DNA of 64,000 nt from Brasenia schreberi (taxonomy: Eukaryota > Streptophyta > Magnoliopsida > Nymphaeales > Cabombaceae), in contig JAYKKT010000074.1 of NCBI GenBank assembly GCA_036023115.1, forward strand, positions 8,144,501 through 8,208,500, read 5' to 3'. How positions within the stretch are numbered: the stretch's first letter is position 1; each line of letters begins with the position of its first letter. The notes below the pieces were generated by a model. It worked only from the letters and a program-made list of their open reading frames with translations. It did not search any database and had not been told where the DNA came from. A program made the position numbers and the translations under genes. Of the stretch, positions 40,011 to 52,774 are shown in pieces.

Positions 40011-42486
40011 TAATTATCAAAACTTTAAACTAACAAGAATTAGTACGTACTTGCTTAACAAAGAACTATTGAACACAGTCGACATAATTTACAAGATGGC
40101 AGTTGTAGATCTACTTTTTCTCATGGAGAAATTGTTGGCGTTGTCGGTACAGTGTTACTGTTAGCAATGAACTAATTTAATTTATTGAGTCATTATAATA
40201 TATATATATATAAACTAGATATTGTTTTTCAGTAACACGATTGAAATTTTTTTTATTGATTTTGAATAAATATAATGAACATTGTTATTAAACCGATATC
40301 CCTAAAAAGTAATGATAAAAAAAAAGTAGTGGTACGTTGAGTCCAATCACTATATATATAATGATAAATACTCAAATCCTATTCGTTAATGTATTGCCGT
40401 GCTTTTATACTTTGTATCTAATGCACTATTTATATTAAATACTTCTTATTTTATAACTTCAATCATTCATTTCAAAAATCAATAATAAAATAAATTCCAG
40501 CAAGAATGATGTCTGAGCATTTACTATTCCTTATATAATAAAGTCAAGATGCATGCAATATTATACTTGGAATATCTCTCAAAATCTCTGTCATTCACAC
40601 ACATATATTTACATAAATACACCTACAAGTAAAGATAGACTTATTGATTTCAAAAAGTACAAAAGCAAAAGAAAACAAATTTACTTTTATTCGATTCTCA
40701 TGTGAACTTTTTGCTTTCGCACTCAACCATACTTGAGTTTGAAAGTCAAGCATTTTAGAACATACATAGATGCACAGGTATATTGCTACCATCCTCTCTC
40801 TCTCATGGTTCGTGCTGGAGATTTGGTTTTACTGTGACTGGGAACAGTGCTTCTGCTTGCTCCGGATTGCCGTCATGAATGGTCTTAATTTGAGGAGAAC
40901 TGCCCAAAGAGAAGAACCAGAGCTCAGTTCAGGCCACTATCCTGTGTAACTATTGTGATATACCACAACTTTTCTCAGCGGATCTGCATGAGGCGAGGTG
41001 GAACCGCAGCCACCCCACCTGAAATTCAGAAAACCCCGTTATAGGGAACCATTGAGTTTATATATATATATATGTATTTATTTATTTATTAATTTTAGAT
41101 CAACCACTGTCTAACACTAATAGGTAAACAATATGAAAAACGTCCGTGCACATTATTAAACAAGATGATCACACACTAATTATAGTAAATTCGTTCCACA
41201 GATAACTGACGGAGTCATTTCCATAGATACTTGTGTTGAAAAATGTGTACAAAACTTACCTATTTGGGTCGTAAACCGGTTCACGGGTGGGGTTCGGGTT
41301 AGGTCAATAAGGGTGTTGGACAAGATCAACTAGACCCACAGGCGACCTTAATTTTTTAGTTTCTGGTCCAGTTCAACCAAAACCTGACCCAAATTTTTAC
41401 TGGGTCAGGATCTAAAATTGCCACCATTGCTGGTAAAAACAGTGTTGTCGGTACCATAAAAAATCCCATATATGTATTACATCTTTAAAAAAATCCAAAA
41501 TATCTATTATAATTCGAGAAGTGGGTACGGATGCTAAGTGGAGCGCCACCCTTTCACCAATTTGTGACTCTCTGTCATTGTTTGTGAAACTGGACCAAAT
41601 TGGTGGGTCGAACCGGTTGAACTGGATCATGATCCAGTTCAGTACACATGTTGGGTCGGTTTAAGAAAAACCAAACCGGCTAACAGGAACCAGCTGATTC
41701 AATTATTTTGATATTTTTTCTATTATTCTTGTTTAATATTTTTTTCAAATAATAAATTTGATAAATTCCTTTTATTGATTTAAATGAGGTTTCCACGTCT
41801 CTGCTTTATTTGGAGGCGGTTAATTCAACGAGAATTATTAATAGAATGTTGTTTGATACTTCCTAGGTTTCTTTAGTTCTTTATTTTTTAATAAATAGGA
41901 TTAACATATAATAAAATTATATATATTTAATTGTTACGAGTTCAAATCTTTTACTGCACTAAACATAGTCGACTTGTCTTCTCCCTTCCTTCTGCTCACT
42001 ACTCTTGTCCTCTCTTCCTTCCCTCTTCTCCTTTTTCTCATTGACAGCAAGAGATTGCAAGCAAGCAGTAATGTTTGATATTCATCAGTTCGTGAATCGC
42101 CATTGCCGCTTCCATCTCCATGGATCTCCTCTCCCTCCTTTTCCTTCTCATTGCCTTCTAAGTAATCTCTCTCCCTCTCCCACTCTCTCTCACACACACG
42201 CGCACCCGTTTACACGGCATCTTTCCAATCTTTTTTGTTAATTTTGGACCTTTTTATTAAATTTGGACTTATATATCAATGTAGATCGATCTACCATATC
42301 AAAAAATGCGTTAGTTTATGTACTTTTCTTGGTTGCTTGTGATTGTTAGAGAGGTATTGACATATCAAGATGGTTCTCTCCGACCGTAGCTCAGTGTGGT
42401 GGTTGTCAATGCTAGTATTCGGCTTCGGTGGCTTGCCTTACCCTCATGATTAAAAAAACAATGAGTGAACATTTAACGGTAGTAGG

Positions 42487-42536
<50 letters not shown>

Positions 42537-42742
42537 AAAATAGGAAGTGAAGAAGAGTGCCAGTTTTGAAAGGAACTTGATTTTTTTTAAGATTTTGCAA
42601 ATAAAATCTTTATTATCAAATTCTTCAGTTATGTTGTAGGTATTTGATTCGGTTTCATCGGACCCTTTGAACCACCCTATCGTTGTCTTAAGTCCACGGT
42701 TTTAACCATGAATTCTACTTTCATTGGGGTAGTTTACAAGAC
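40011..42742. other. Intergenic region, no gene recognised
   Basis: Mostly AT-rich DNA with a short (TA)n at about 40200 and 41065. It contains 'GACCCA', 'GGTCGAACCGGTTGAACTGG' and 'AACCGGCTAACAGGAACC' words (41.27-41.70 kb) of the dispersed AACCGG-rich repeat. A (GA)n tract lies at 42491-42534. A tRNA-like 'GTAGCTCAGTGTGG' (about 42387) has no matching T-arm. Confidence 0.5.
42491..42534. repeat. (GA)n microsatellite
   Basis: About 44 bp of uninterrupted GA. Confidence 0.95.
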
Positions 42743-42829
42743 GTGCATGTGACGCTTATCCTTTGTAATATAGCTCTCTCTCACACACACACGCATGAAA
42801 AAGCGCGCACACACACTGACTATCTCTGC

Positions 42830-43809
42830 TTTCTGTGCTCTCAGTCTTCCCTTGCATCTGCTAAGGAATCAACCACCAACCCGTTCTCGCCTAGGGCATC
42901 CCTTCTCAGGTATTGGCGTCCGACGTTCCCCAAGGAAGACATTCCCTACTTCCTCCTCAGCAAAGCCTCCCCCCAAACTTCGCCCAAGTAGCTTCCTACT
43001 GTACCTGTATCGACTCGCACTCCCTCCATGCCCACATCTCCTCTTTCTGCGCCTCCGCCAACCTCTACTGCACTATCCTTGAGCAGAATCCGAGCTCTTT
43101 CCTCGTTTCCGATGCCGTCAACGGCACGACCACCTTCGCCGCCTACAACCAGTTGCCGGAGCTTATCAAGACTCTGAACGCTCGCGGCTTGCAGGTAAGA
43201 ACCATAGGAACGATCAATGCATTTGTGCTCACCCACCCAGAGTAACACGAAACCCGGGTTGTGTTATGGCTGACGTAATGACACAAACATGAAACGACAC
43301 AATATATACGTACATAACGTTAAACACGAACCTTGTCGGTACATGGATCTCTGTCTCGAATAGAAAGCTCATGTTGGATGTATTTGGGTCGTGTCGGCCT
43401 TCTGACCCGAAACACTTGCATTAAGGGTTGGATATATTTGGGTCGTGTCGGACTTCTGACCCGAAGCACTTGTGTTGGCTTGTTGCAGGTATCGATGGCA
43501 AAAACAGTGGCGGACTGTGACAGACCGGCTGTGAAGGACGAGACGAAACGTTGTGTGACGTCCATCGAAGGAATGACCGAGTTTGCATCGTCGGTGCTTG
43601 GCAGCAGGGCGTGGGTCTCAACCACGGCGAACACAGTCGGATCAGGGAGGATGGTGCAAGTGGGCTCGGTGCAGGGCCGAAACGGTGGGTCCGTGACACG
43701 GGCCGTGTCGTGTCACCAGAGCATCTTCCCTTACCTGATCTACTACTGCCATGCGGTGCCCAGGGTGATTGATCCGTGGTGTCAAGTCATTGGCAATAAA
43801 TTTTTTTAA
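42830..43809 (+). pseudogene. Decayed polygalacturonase non-catalytic subunit beta (PG1-beta/BURP) gene
   Basis: Part 1 (about 42846-42970) reads STTNPFSPRASLLRYW and FLLSKASP, the conserved N-terminus of mature PG1-beta proteins. The frame then shifts inside a C-run near 42971. It continues (to 43194) with HISSFCASANLYCT and ends at a good donor CAG|GTAAGA. After an intron (43195-43488), part 2 (43489-43809) reads CDRPAVKDETKRCVTSIEGM, AVSCHQSIFPYLIYYCHAVP, which is the middle of a BURP domain. Missing are a convincing start and signal peptide, the long array of FxxY-type repeats and the beginning of the BURP domain. The C-terminal CH motifs are also absent, because the frame stops shortly after YYCHAVPRV. 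Family knowledge: PG1-beta proteins are cell-wall proteins that modulate polygalacturonase. With a frameshift and several deletions this copy is very likely dead. A sequencing error could explain the C-run shift but not the losses. Confidence 0.75.
43375..43482. repeat. Tandem duplication in the PG1-beta-like intron, 54-bp unit
   Basis: 'TATTTGGGTCGTGTCGG.CT' starts at 43381 and 43435, with a close match over about 45 bp. Related 'GACACG' and 'GTGTCG' words occur in the solo LTR near 12.2 kb. Confidence 0.75.
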
Positions 43810-44599
43810 TTCGTGAGTGAAATTGATGTTGGGTTTTCGTGTAAAGTGAAGTCGTAATACAACAAGAGGAGGTACTTTAATTTTTGCATATGGTTCTTTT
43901 TACTCAAATTGAACATATAAAACTATAGTCTCACATTTTTGTTTTTGATACACAATGAAACTTAAAACTGTGAGCATAAAAATAACGGTTTAATCTCTCA
44001 GACCTGCCAATCAAACACCAAAAATAAAGGTATGATCAACCATACTCTCTCTCTCTCTCTCTTTCTTTCACGTACAGGCTCACACAAACACACATATATG
44101 AAGCATGTGAAAGAAATACTATTAATTTAATCAAGTACTCTAAAGTGATGAACTTTTTCTCTCCAAAGAGAAAAAGGTGACCACCTTATCTCTTTTTGTC
44201 TCTACTAACTTTGTTCCCTACTAATCTTATGTACCTATTGTGGATAAGCACGCAGATGGTGGACATTATAATATAGCTCGTTTTTTCGTGTCATACTAAC
44301 CAAAATACCCAACCTAACATACTTGAACAATTGAACTTACCAAAAGGAAAATCCTTGGTCATTATTGCCATTTAAAATAGATGAACGTCTCCATCCTCAC
44401 TTCAGCATGAGAAAAACCAGCAAGATTAAGAAACTGGAGAGGTAGTAGAGAAGTGGAGAACAACCTCACCAACCGACAATCGCACCATCACCTAACACGG
44501 CAACCGGATATCAGGCCGGCCAATTGAACATGATTTTCCGGCATGTGGCTTTGAAGTGTTGGGAGGAATCCACAGAATATGATCTGACTTTTTTTCCAG
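43810..44599. other. Region without a recognised gene
   Basis: AT-rich DNA downstream of the pseudogene with a short (CT)n at 44044-44062. I see no gene or RNA. Confidence 0.5.
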
Positions 44600-44609
44600 A
44601 GAATACAAG

Positions 44610-44820
44610 ATAGAGCTAAGAATCCATATAGCTGACCCCTCTTAATGCCAGACTGGACTTAGTTTTGGTTTGTTTTAGTTTAATTGAGTAACAAAGTTGC
44701 TTTACTCTAAATTCAATGAGCACTCCACCATGGCCGGTCCCAAGCTCAGATGCAAAAGGATGAGGGTTGCGTTAGTATTCCGACAGCAAATCTTCAGTGA
44801 CATGGCCGGATTCGTTATAC
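44610..44820 (+). mobile_element. Old RTE end fragments (tail, then head)
   Basis: 44619-44655 resembles the RTE tail ('GAATCCATATAGCTGACCCC', then 'GGACTTAG'). 44722-44790 resembles the RTE head ('CTCCACCATGGCCGGTCCCA', then 'GGATGAGGGTTGCGTTAG'). They are in the same orientation but tail before head, so two insertions or a rearrangement are likely. Both are diverged. Confidence 0.5.
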
Positions 44821-44917
44821 TTCATGGCAAATTCTTTTTAAAAGAAAAGGACTGCCAAGAAAATAGGCCCCTATCATATACTTCACCTACTTTTCAATTC
44901 AGAAAATGCCAAATATA

Positions 44918-45037
44918 TTGATTGGATCCTGTCTACCATTAACACTAATCATTGTTATTAAGAGTATGAGTGTAATAATATTGTCTTTCGTTCTTGTATG
45001 AAAATTCAATGTGTGAACATATGAAAGGTGGGCAGGA

Positions 45038-45130
<93 letters not shown>

Positions 45131-45256
45131 TGGATCCTGTCTACTATTAATACTCTTTACTTATGTTGATCATTGATTTTCGAGAATAAGAGTGTGATAA
45201 CATTATCTTTCATTCTTGTTTAAAAACTCAATGTGTGCATACGAAAAGAGGGCAAG
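44918..45256. mobile_element. Two related TA-flanked elements with a (TA)n tract between them
   Basis: Copy A (44919-45039) and copy B (45128-45258) both begin ATTGGATCCTGTCTAC and end with 'GGGCA.GATC' before TA repeats. They also share 'AAGAGT.TGA', 'TTCTTGT.T.AAAA' and 'TCAATGTGTG'. Left and right ends of copy A are inverted ('GGATCCTGTCTACC' and 'GGTGGGCAGGATC'). A pure (TA)n tract of about 85 bp separates A from B, and another TA run follows B. This is a small non-autonomous element tied to TA microsatellites. Confidence 0.65.
45040..45126. repeat. (TA)n microsatellite
   Basis: About 86 bp of pure TA between the two related elements. Confidence 0.95.
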
Positions 45257-45257
45257 A

Positions 45258-45259
45258 TC

Positions 45260-45293
<34 letters not shown>

Positions 45294-45336
45294 TTTGCCG
45301 ATAAAGGAATTGTTTGTAGACATGGTCAGTTTGAAA

Positions 45337-45388
<52 letters not shown>

Positions 45389-45400
45389 GGTGGAGGGGGG
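45258..45400. repeat. (TA)n(TG)n microsatellites and G run
   Basis: Two TA/TG runs (about 45258-45292 and 45340-45385) are followed by a 10-base G run. The sequence after each TG run, 'GATAA.GGAATTGTTTG.AGA', is repeated (45299 and 45431), so a unit of about 130 bp is duplicated. Confidence 0.8.
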
Positions 45401-46479
45401 GGGGGTGCGCATGGGGGAAAGGGGTTGCTGATAAGGGAATTGTTTGAAGACATGATTAGTTTGGAATCAAGAAGTAGAAAAGACATGACCGGCTCTAATT
45501 ACCTTGGAATCAAGAACAAAAAGCACATGGAGGTGGATCTGGTTTCGATTTAAGTCCCAAACCGTTCGAAATCAGGAAAAACATACGAATTTTTTAAAAG
45601 TTTCAAAAAAAGACTGAACCAACCGTTTGAACTGCGGTTCTGGTTTCGACCTAGCTTAGAGATCTTCAGTTTGGTTCTGGTTTGAATTGGGAGAAGATTT
45701 AAACCGAAGCCAGAAGCTCAAATCCTTAGTTCTAGTCCGATCTCTACAAGTATTTTTTCCCATTTTTATTTTTTGATCAGCATTGATGGTTACAAACCGT
45801 GGCCGAAAATGGCTGGATCTGAAACCAAACCAACCATTTCCAGGTAACTGGAATTTTACAACTAAGCCTAACGATTTTCGCCGAAATGAAACAAGATTGT
45901 CATGCAGTCCAAAACGCCTCAGCAAGAAACCAAACAAGATTGCACGACTAATAATTCATAAATGGAATTACTTAAAAGAAAGCTCATAGCAGTGGTGGAT
46001 CCACATTGTGATGAGTAGGGCGACTGCCTCACCTAAAATTTAGGAAATTCTGAATTAAGTATTGATTTAAAAAAAAAATGAAAACTTTTAAAGCCCGTCC
46101 CAACCAAAACAAATTTCTCAGCCCACAATCGTTTCAAGGTTATTGTTTTTTAACTTATAAAATGTATAACGTGACAAATAAATTTTAAAAGTTGCATGAT
46201 CCAATGGCTACTTTTCACATTTTATATGTGTTTGATATAAATAAAAGGAGTAGCATGGTAAAGATTAGATTGCTAGGACACCATCATTCATCTACTAAGA
46301 TGTGATTTTCAAGTGTCTAGAAGCATATAAAGTAATATATTAGATTCACCCCACATAGAAAAACACGTATATAAGTTGAAATGTATCTGTTTTATCCTTT
46401 GTGGATCATAGTATCCAATGGAGATTAGATTCCACAGGGCATTCCCTCAAGTGGGTATATATATATATATATATATGAA
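45401..46479. other. Region without a recognised gene
   Basis: It contains the dispersed AACCGG/GGTTC-rich repeat (45.54-45.93 kb; 'GGTTCTGGTTTCGACC') and a 'CAGTGGTGGATCCACA' repeat end near 45990. AT-rich DNA follows. No coding region. Confidence 0.5.
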
Positions 46480-46650
46480 AATTGGATCGTGCTCACTTTT
46501 GATATGCTCACCTATTACTTTTGAGTTGCATGAATATAATTTTAAATTTTTTAAAGAACTTTGAAAAGTATGGAAGACACTTTTATTACACTCATACCAC
46601 TTAAAAGCTAATATGAGTGAGCAGGTGTTAGTGATGGCTGGATCCAATCA

Positions 46651-46655
<5 letters not shown>
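46480..46655. mobile_element. Fold-back element flanked by (TA)n on both sides
   Basis: The left arm (about 46481-46540) and the reverse complement of the right arm (about 46580-46652) share ATTGGATC, TGCTCAC, 'TTTTGAGT' / 'TTTTAAGT' and 'ATGA.T.TAAT'. A TA run lies immediately left (46457-46476), and the 75-bp TA tract at 46653-46730 lies immediately right. It shares the ATTGGATC end with the pair at 44.9-45.3 kb. Confidence 0.6.

Positions 46656-46730
<75 letters not shown>
46653..46730. repeat. (TA)n microsatellite
   Basis: About 77 bp of pure TA directly abutting the fold-back element on its left. Confidence 0.95.
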
Positions 46731-46731
<1 letters not shown>

Positions 46732-47202
46732 CTTCATCCGCATATAGATCAATAGGTTACGGGAGCCCTTACATGTACACATAGTTGCTTGCCCAATACG
46801 TGTATAATCCATTTGTCACGTAATCATAATCATCAACAAATATACTCATTTCCCTTTCTTGCCCGTTATTTTGTGGCTGCCCATTTCAAAAGAACGCTTA
46901 CCACAACATCATCTTTTCTCATATATAATGCTTACTACTTGTGATAAGACAAGCAAGTAGAGTCCAGAATATATCTGTTGTTCTATCACTCAACACATTC
47001 CTTTCCTCTTATTTTATTTTGTGTATCGGACAAAAACACCTCTTTTTACACGTTCCTTTCGTGCATTGATAAAAAGAGAATCTCTTTCGTTTTTGTGATT
47101 GAAAGAGGTCTTCCTTCACCGAATTCTGCCCTTGTGGAGTCATAATCCCGTGGGCTGGAATTTCTATCACGGTGGCTCTCCAAGATGCTAAACATATCTA
47201 CT

Positions 47203-47270
<68 letters not shown>

Positions 47271-48190
47271 TCTCTTGAGGAAAAGTATGACGATTCTTTT
47301 AAGAAAAAAGGTTTGATTGGGGAAAGAGAAGGCAGCCGTAAATTTGAGAGACATTTCTTTAAGCAAAAGATGAGCTCTTCCTTTTCTTTTGTTGATGTAT
47401 AATGTCTTTTGATTTATGATTTTAAATAATTTTTTTTTATCATTGGATTATTGATATCAATGATGATGGAGATTTCAATAAAAAATATCATTATATTTTG
47501 TATTTTGTGATGTAAATTTCCGCTGTGGATCTGAAATATTGAATGGTAAACATGTTTATGTAACATTGTGAATAAAAAAACATGACCCCCTCCCCTCTCT
47601 CTGCATATTAACTAAATATCATTGAGTATATCATTGGACGTGATTTTCAAGTCCAAACAGAAGTTGCGCTCAAATGAAACTCTTGCACAATTGGATTGGA
47701 TTGACAATTTGAGCATTGGATCCGGCATGTTTAAGTAACCTAGTAAGGTTTTCTATTACACGTCTATTTGTACGAATAAGGAGGGATGCCTTATATGTAA
47801 ATAATGTAATCAGATTCAAACTTTTGGTTTTAGATACAGTTCAAACTCTAACCGAACCGGACTCGAATTGGCAGTGGCTTAACACTTGTAGAAAGTCTAA
47901 CAAGTTTGTACCAGTGTCCAACCAAAGTAACACGAAAAAAATTGGTCCAATGTTTTTGTCGGTTGATCTGTTTATTCGAAAAGCTCGGTCTTCATTCTAC
48001 CATATTAACAGAAAAAAATATTAAATTGGATCTGGATCGGTTGACCTGTTTCTATCTAAATCAAAAAATGATATGACACAAATATGACCCAAAAGACAAT
48101 ACGGTGACCCCCTACCCAGATGGATTCAAAATAGGCGCCTTCAAGTGTACCAAAAAAATAGAAGAGCTATCAGGATGGTTTAGAAGATCA
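46731..48190. other. Region without a recognised gene
   Basis: AT-rich intergenic DNA with a (TA)n(GA)n tract at 47209-47271. A 102-codon plus frame (47716-48024) crosses 'AACCGGACTCGAATTGG' words of the dispersed repeat and is not a recognisable protein. Confidence 0.5.
47209..47271. repeat. (TA)n(GA)n microsatellite
   Basis: About 40 bp of TA followed by about 22 bp of GA. Confidence 0.95.
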
Positions 48191-48194
48191 CATT

Positions 48195-48305
48195 AAGCAA
48201 TAGCCCTCCCGGCTAAGGGTTCAACTCACAAGTTGAAGGTCATGAGTTTGACACCTAAGCATACATCTAACTTGGGCATCTCCATTATACACATAAAGAA
48301 GAAAA
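48195..48305 (+). mobile_element. tRNA-derived SINE-like fragment (family S1)
   Basis: 'CCCGGCTAAGGGTTCAACTC' and 'AGTTGAAGGTCATGAGTTTG' repeat the A-box and B-box-like words of the copies at 9.78 and 39.90 kb. It ends in an A-rich stretch ('AAAGAAGAAAAAAA'), as expected for a SINE tail. Confidence 0.55.
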
Positions 48306-48343
48306 AAATTTACATTGCATACCATCCCTCTGCACCATAATAT

Positions 48344-48399
<56 letters not shown>

Positions 48400-48403
48400 G
48401 ACA

Positions 48404-48541
48404 GAGAGTTGCTAGACAACCTCTGATGCTAGACATTACTTAATCATCATCATTGTTCATGCAGTTTATTGAGAGAGTTGCTAGACAGCCTCTGATGCTA
48501 GACATTACTTAATCATCATCATTGTTCATGCAGTTTATTGA
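48404..48541. repeat. Tandem duplication, 69-bp unit
   Basis: Two adjacent copies (48404-48472 and 48473-48541) are nearly identical, each starting with 'GAGAGTTGCTAGACA'. They lie immediately right of a (CA)n(TA)n run at 48353-48400. Confidence 0.9.
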
Positions 48542-49945
48542 AGGGTGATAAACAAAGGACTCGTCCTAAGTAGCATTTAATGCATATGCATTCAATAGCT
48601 TCGTTTCCTATATTGATGTTGATGTGCAACTTGATATGTGTCATCCGTGTGATCGCACAAACTCGTCTAGTAGAGTTTGTTATGAGATGATGTCTATTAT
48701 CTCCTAGTCTCTCTCTATATGTATATATACATACATGCATCTATACATGGCCAGGATAAACTAGAATTAGTGGTTGGAAACCATGGTTTTTGGTTTTCCT
48801 AAAACCAGGAATTCCAGTTTGAGTCCAAAATGTCTGGGAGCCAGAAATCATCATTAAGAACTTTGAAATTTAAAAAGAAAGGAGATGGCAATTTGGACTT
48901 GCTAATTCTAGTTCTGACCTGTTGTGGTTCCATGGGAAGTGGAAGCAGAACCAAACCAAGTGGTCCTCGGTTTGAGGTCCGGTTTAACTTGGTTCTGGTT
49001 CCAGTCAGTTCCTAACTCAATTCAGTTTCTGTAGGAACAGCTGGGTTGCTTCCAAACCGGACATGTCTACCTGCATCTACCCATCATGAACCCTTTTGCT
49101 GGGAACTGAACTTGTTCCTACTGGTTGGTCCCACTGAAGTTGGATTCCGTTGTTCTTCTCTCCGTGCCCACCATAAGGTTCCCACCTGCAAGCCTGGCTT
49201 ATCGTCTAAGCAACGGACAAATTCATGAAAGGGAATTTTATCTCCTCAACGAGTCTTTGCCCCCAGATTGATTCTCAAGATAATTCACTTGAAAACGATC
49301 ACCAATTATTTTTTTAGTGGCTTTGATTCAAAGACACACCAAGAATTCTTTATCAACTCAATGTCGGTTGATTTCTCAAAACCAAAACCAAGTCTTATAT
49401 TCGCTAAATGGAGTCGGCTATCCCCGTTGTTCGAGAATTATATAAAGAGTTTCCTTGTTAAACTTGGTAATCAACGACTCGTTAAACGTAGATCGGGCAT
49501 TTAATTTGAGTCCATATATAATTGATGATGCTATATCAATTTTCAATTATTTGATTGCAAAATAACATGAACATATTACTTTAGAAAAGTTATGGGCCAA
49601 TATTCCAGCTTAGATATGGGTGGACCAATGGCGATGGTTCATATATGGGTAGAAACAAAGATTATGTGAGGAGAGATCAAAGATCTGACCTAACATTTAA
49701 TTAGTTTATTTACTTTTGTGTCTATACAGTGTGGCTCATCTTGTCATTTTCAGCCTATGGCTCAGAAGGGACCCAGCGCCTTAGCTCGCCACTCTGGACC
49801 ACCACCACCGCCACCGTCGATGTCATACCTTTTGCAGAGACATTATGTGCCTTGTATACATGAAAGCATGCAACTTTATACAACGGAGGTGCGATTGTTT
49901 TGACCAAGGTTTAGTGCTATTATCTCCATACACATGTACAAACAA

Positions 49946-50066
<121 letters not shown>

Positions 50067-52562
50067 ATATAAGAAAACTAAATTATGCCTATTTGACATG
50101 CTTACTCATGTTCACTCGTTACTTTTGAGTGATATATTGTAATTTATAATTTTTAAAAGAAAACATATGGAGGACTTGGGTGATACAAGCTCTTTTATCA
50201 TATCAAATATGTGCCACATAAGTTCTTTCATATTCTGTTTTTCCCATGGCCATTCATATAAAATATGATACTTGCTCTTTTATCAAAATATTTTTGCATC
50301 CTCGTTGCATTTAAAAGAGAATCTTTAGGATTGACGTGACACTAATAAAAGATATAATTAGATGTTTTGAAATTTGAATAGGCTATCACATCGAGCATCG
50401 ACAAGGTGTAGAGATCAAATTATTGAATATTTTAAATGACTTTAAAAATATTTAAAAGAAATGATAAGAGATTATCTTAATTAATGAAGTTAATTGACAA
50501 CGGAGAATTCATGTGTAAACCGTCTCTTCTTAGTTGAGTCGCTTTTGGTTTCGATTCCATTTCCTTTAAAGTGTGATTTCCATCCAGTAAACTTCTTCCA
50601 AAAGTAAATCATCTAAGAGTGCATAAACTGGAACTCTACCTCTAGCTCCAATCAGGGGTGTTTGATTGTGAGGCTGGAACTGTGACATTAGAATTGTTTC
50701 AGTTAGGGGCGGATCATTGGTGGATATTATAATCGGATAAAAAGTCAGGTCGTACAATCTCACTTTTTAGTGTATATTAAATCCTCCTTTAATTATGAAT
50801 ATTCTAGTTTTTTAGTCTGGTAATCAAGCACCCCTCCAAGAGCACTCACAAAGTGAACCCTTTGGTTCTTGGAGAAAGGTTTGTTTATGTTTGGACAAAT
50901 GTAGTGTTGGACAAGAAGCGCTACCAAGGTAGTGTGGGTCGGTTTTGGATTGAACCATTTTCCAAAATGATTTGGAGACTTTGGTGAAGTTGAAAAAAAT
51001 AAGTCTGAATCGTTAAATTTTTTGAATACAACATTTTTAATAAATTGGAAATTGATTAAAAAAAGTAAAAAAGGACAGATTTAATTAGTTTAATAAAGAT
51101 TGCTTTTGCACCGATTTGGTTAAAACCGACCACTTCAGTTAGATCGTTCTTAACAGGGAGCTGCCTGCAACTACTCCACCATCTTCTGTCACGTTCATGG
51201 CCATCTTCTTGCCTTATATAAAAAGGAGCGGTTGAGAGAAACCAAGAGGGTTCGCTGAGTACCAGCTTTATTTAACAAAGACGTATATTCAGGTGAAGCA
51301 CTTTCGAATCTTCAATCTCAGCCGTCCATCTTGACTGGGCTGGTGCTGCCTCGCCATGTAGCGAACTACGTATTATTATAATTCTTCCAACGGGATATCA
51401 TAGCAGTTGATAACCACTTCAACTTATATAACCTTTAAGTTACCACCCCATAAAAAAAAACTTAGTTAACCTTTAAATATAAAATTGATCATTTTTGTCA
51501 TGATATAATTAATTCATGTGTTGAGCTGCTCATTGAAATGTTGAGTTGAAACCAACAATCACGGCAGCTTCAGAACAAGCCCAACGGTTTCAATTAGAAC
51601 CAAACCGGCCCAGAACTGAATCCAAACCTTGACCCATAACCAAAGACCATTTGGTTCGGTTCTGTTTCTACCCTTCATGAAACTGGAACGGTTCTATACC
51701 TTTACTTTTTAAAAATTTCAATACTTTTTAATGTTTTTTCCAGTTTCGAACAATATAAGACTTGAACTGAAACCATAATGAAAACCGGGCCCATCTCAGT
51801 TGGGTTTCAATTTTCGGTTTGGAAAACCCGAAATCGACAGTTTGAATAGGTCCAGTACCTCGAACTATGCCCAAAGAAGAGATGAATTTAATTAATGAAT
51901 TGCCTAATACATAACATAAGGTCTAAAGCATAACAAGGCCCGGTAAATCATGTGCCAGTTCGACCAAATATTAAATTTTATTTTCTTTCTCTCTCAAAAA
52001 AAAGAAAGAAAAAAAAATGAACTCACATGAATTTAGAAGCATGCTTTGAATGTAAGCAACGTCGTCAACCATCTTCAATAATATTTCCAATGTGCTTATC
52101 AATACTTTGTCCCACATCAATTGGGATATGCTAAAATGAATTCTTAGTTATCCCTTACTCAAGGTTATCTCCGTACCAAGTTTCCTTGGAACTTTGTCAA
52201 TGTAGGTTCCCCAAGATTATGGAAGACACGCACATATATAATGGTATCTTAGTTTGTTTGTTGCATAGAAATAACCCCATCATTCGATTTTTTTATCAAC
52301 TTTATATTTAATTCACCGTGCAAAACACGACAATACATTTGATTCAAATTTCTATTGTCAATCTCAAAAATTCTCTACTAAACAACATTATGAACCAAAA
52401 AACTCCTTTATATATATAGATATATAGAGTGTACCTACAAAAAGTGAACTCAACAAAAGTGCTAATGTGAATAAATAAAGTGTACCTACAAAAAATACAA
52501 ATTTACTTTTTACTTTATAGATTAAAATCTAAATCAATATCACCAAAGATGAATAGTTAAGA

Positions 52563-52611
52563 TTTGTTTGAATTTTTTAGCACCTTAAGGATGCTAGCAT
52601 AGTCCCCCCCA

Positions 52612-52694
<83 letters not shown>

Positions 52695-52738
52695 TGGATT
52701 TTTTAGCACCTAAGGATGCTAGCATAGTCCCCCCCAAC

Positions 52739-52774
<36 letters not shown>

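Noticed and set aside
42380..42440. tRNA-like 'GTAGCTCAGTGTGG'
   Set aside because: No matching T-arm or B box lies at the expected distance.
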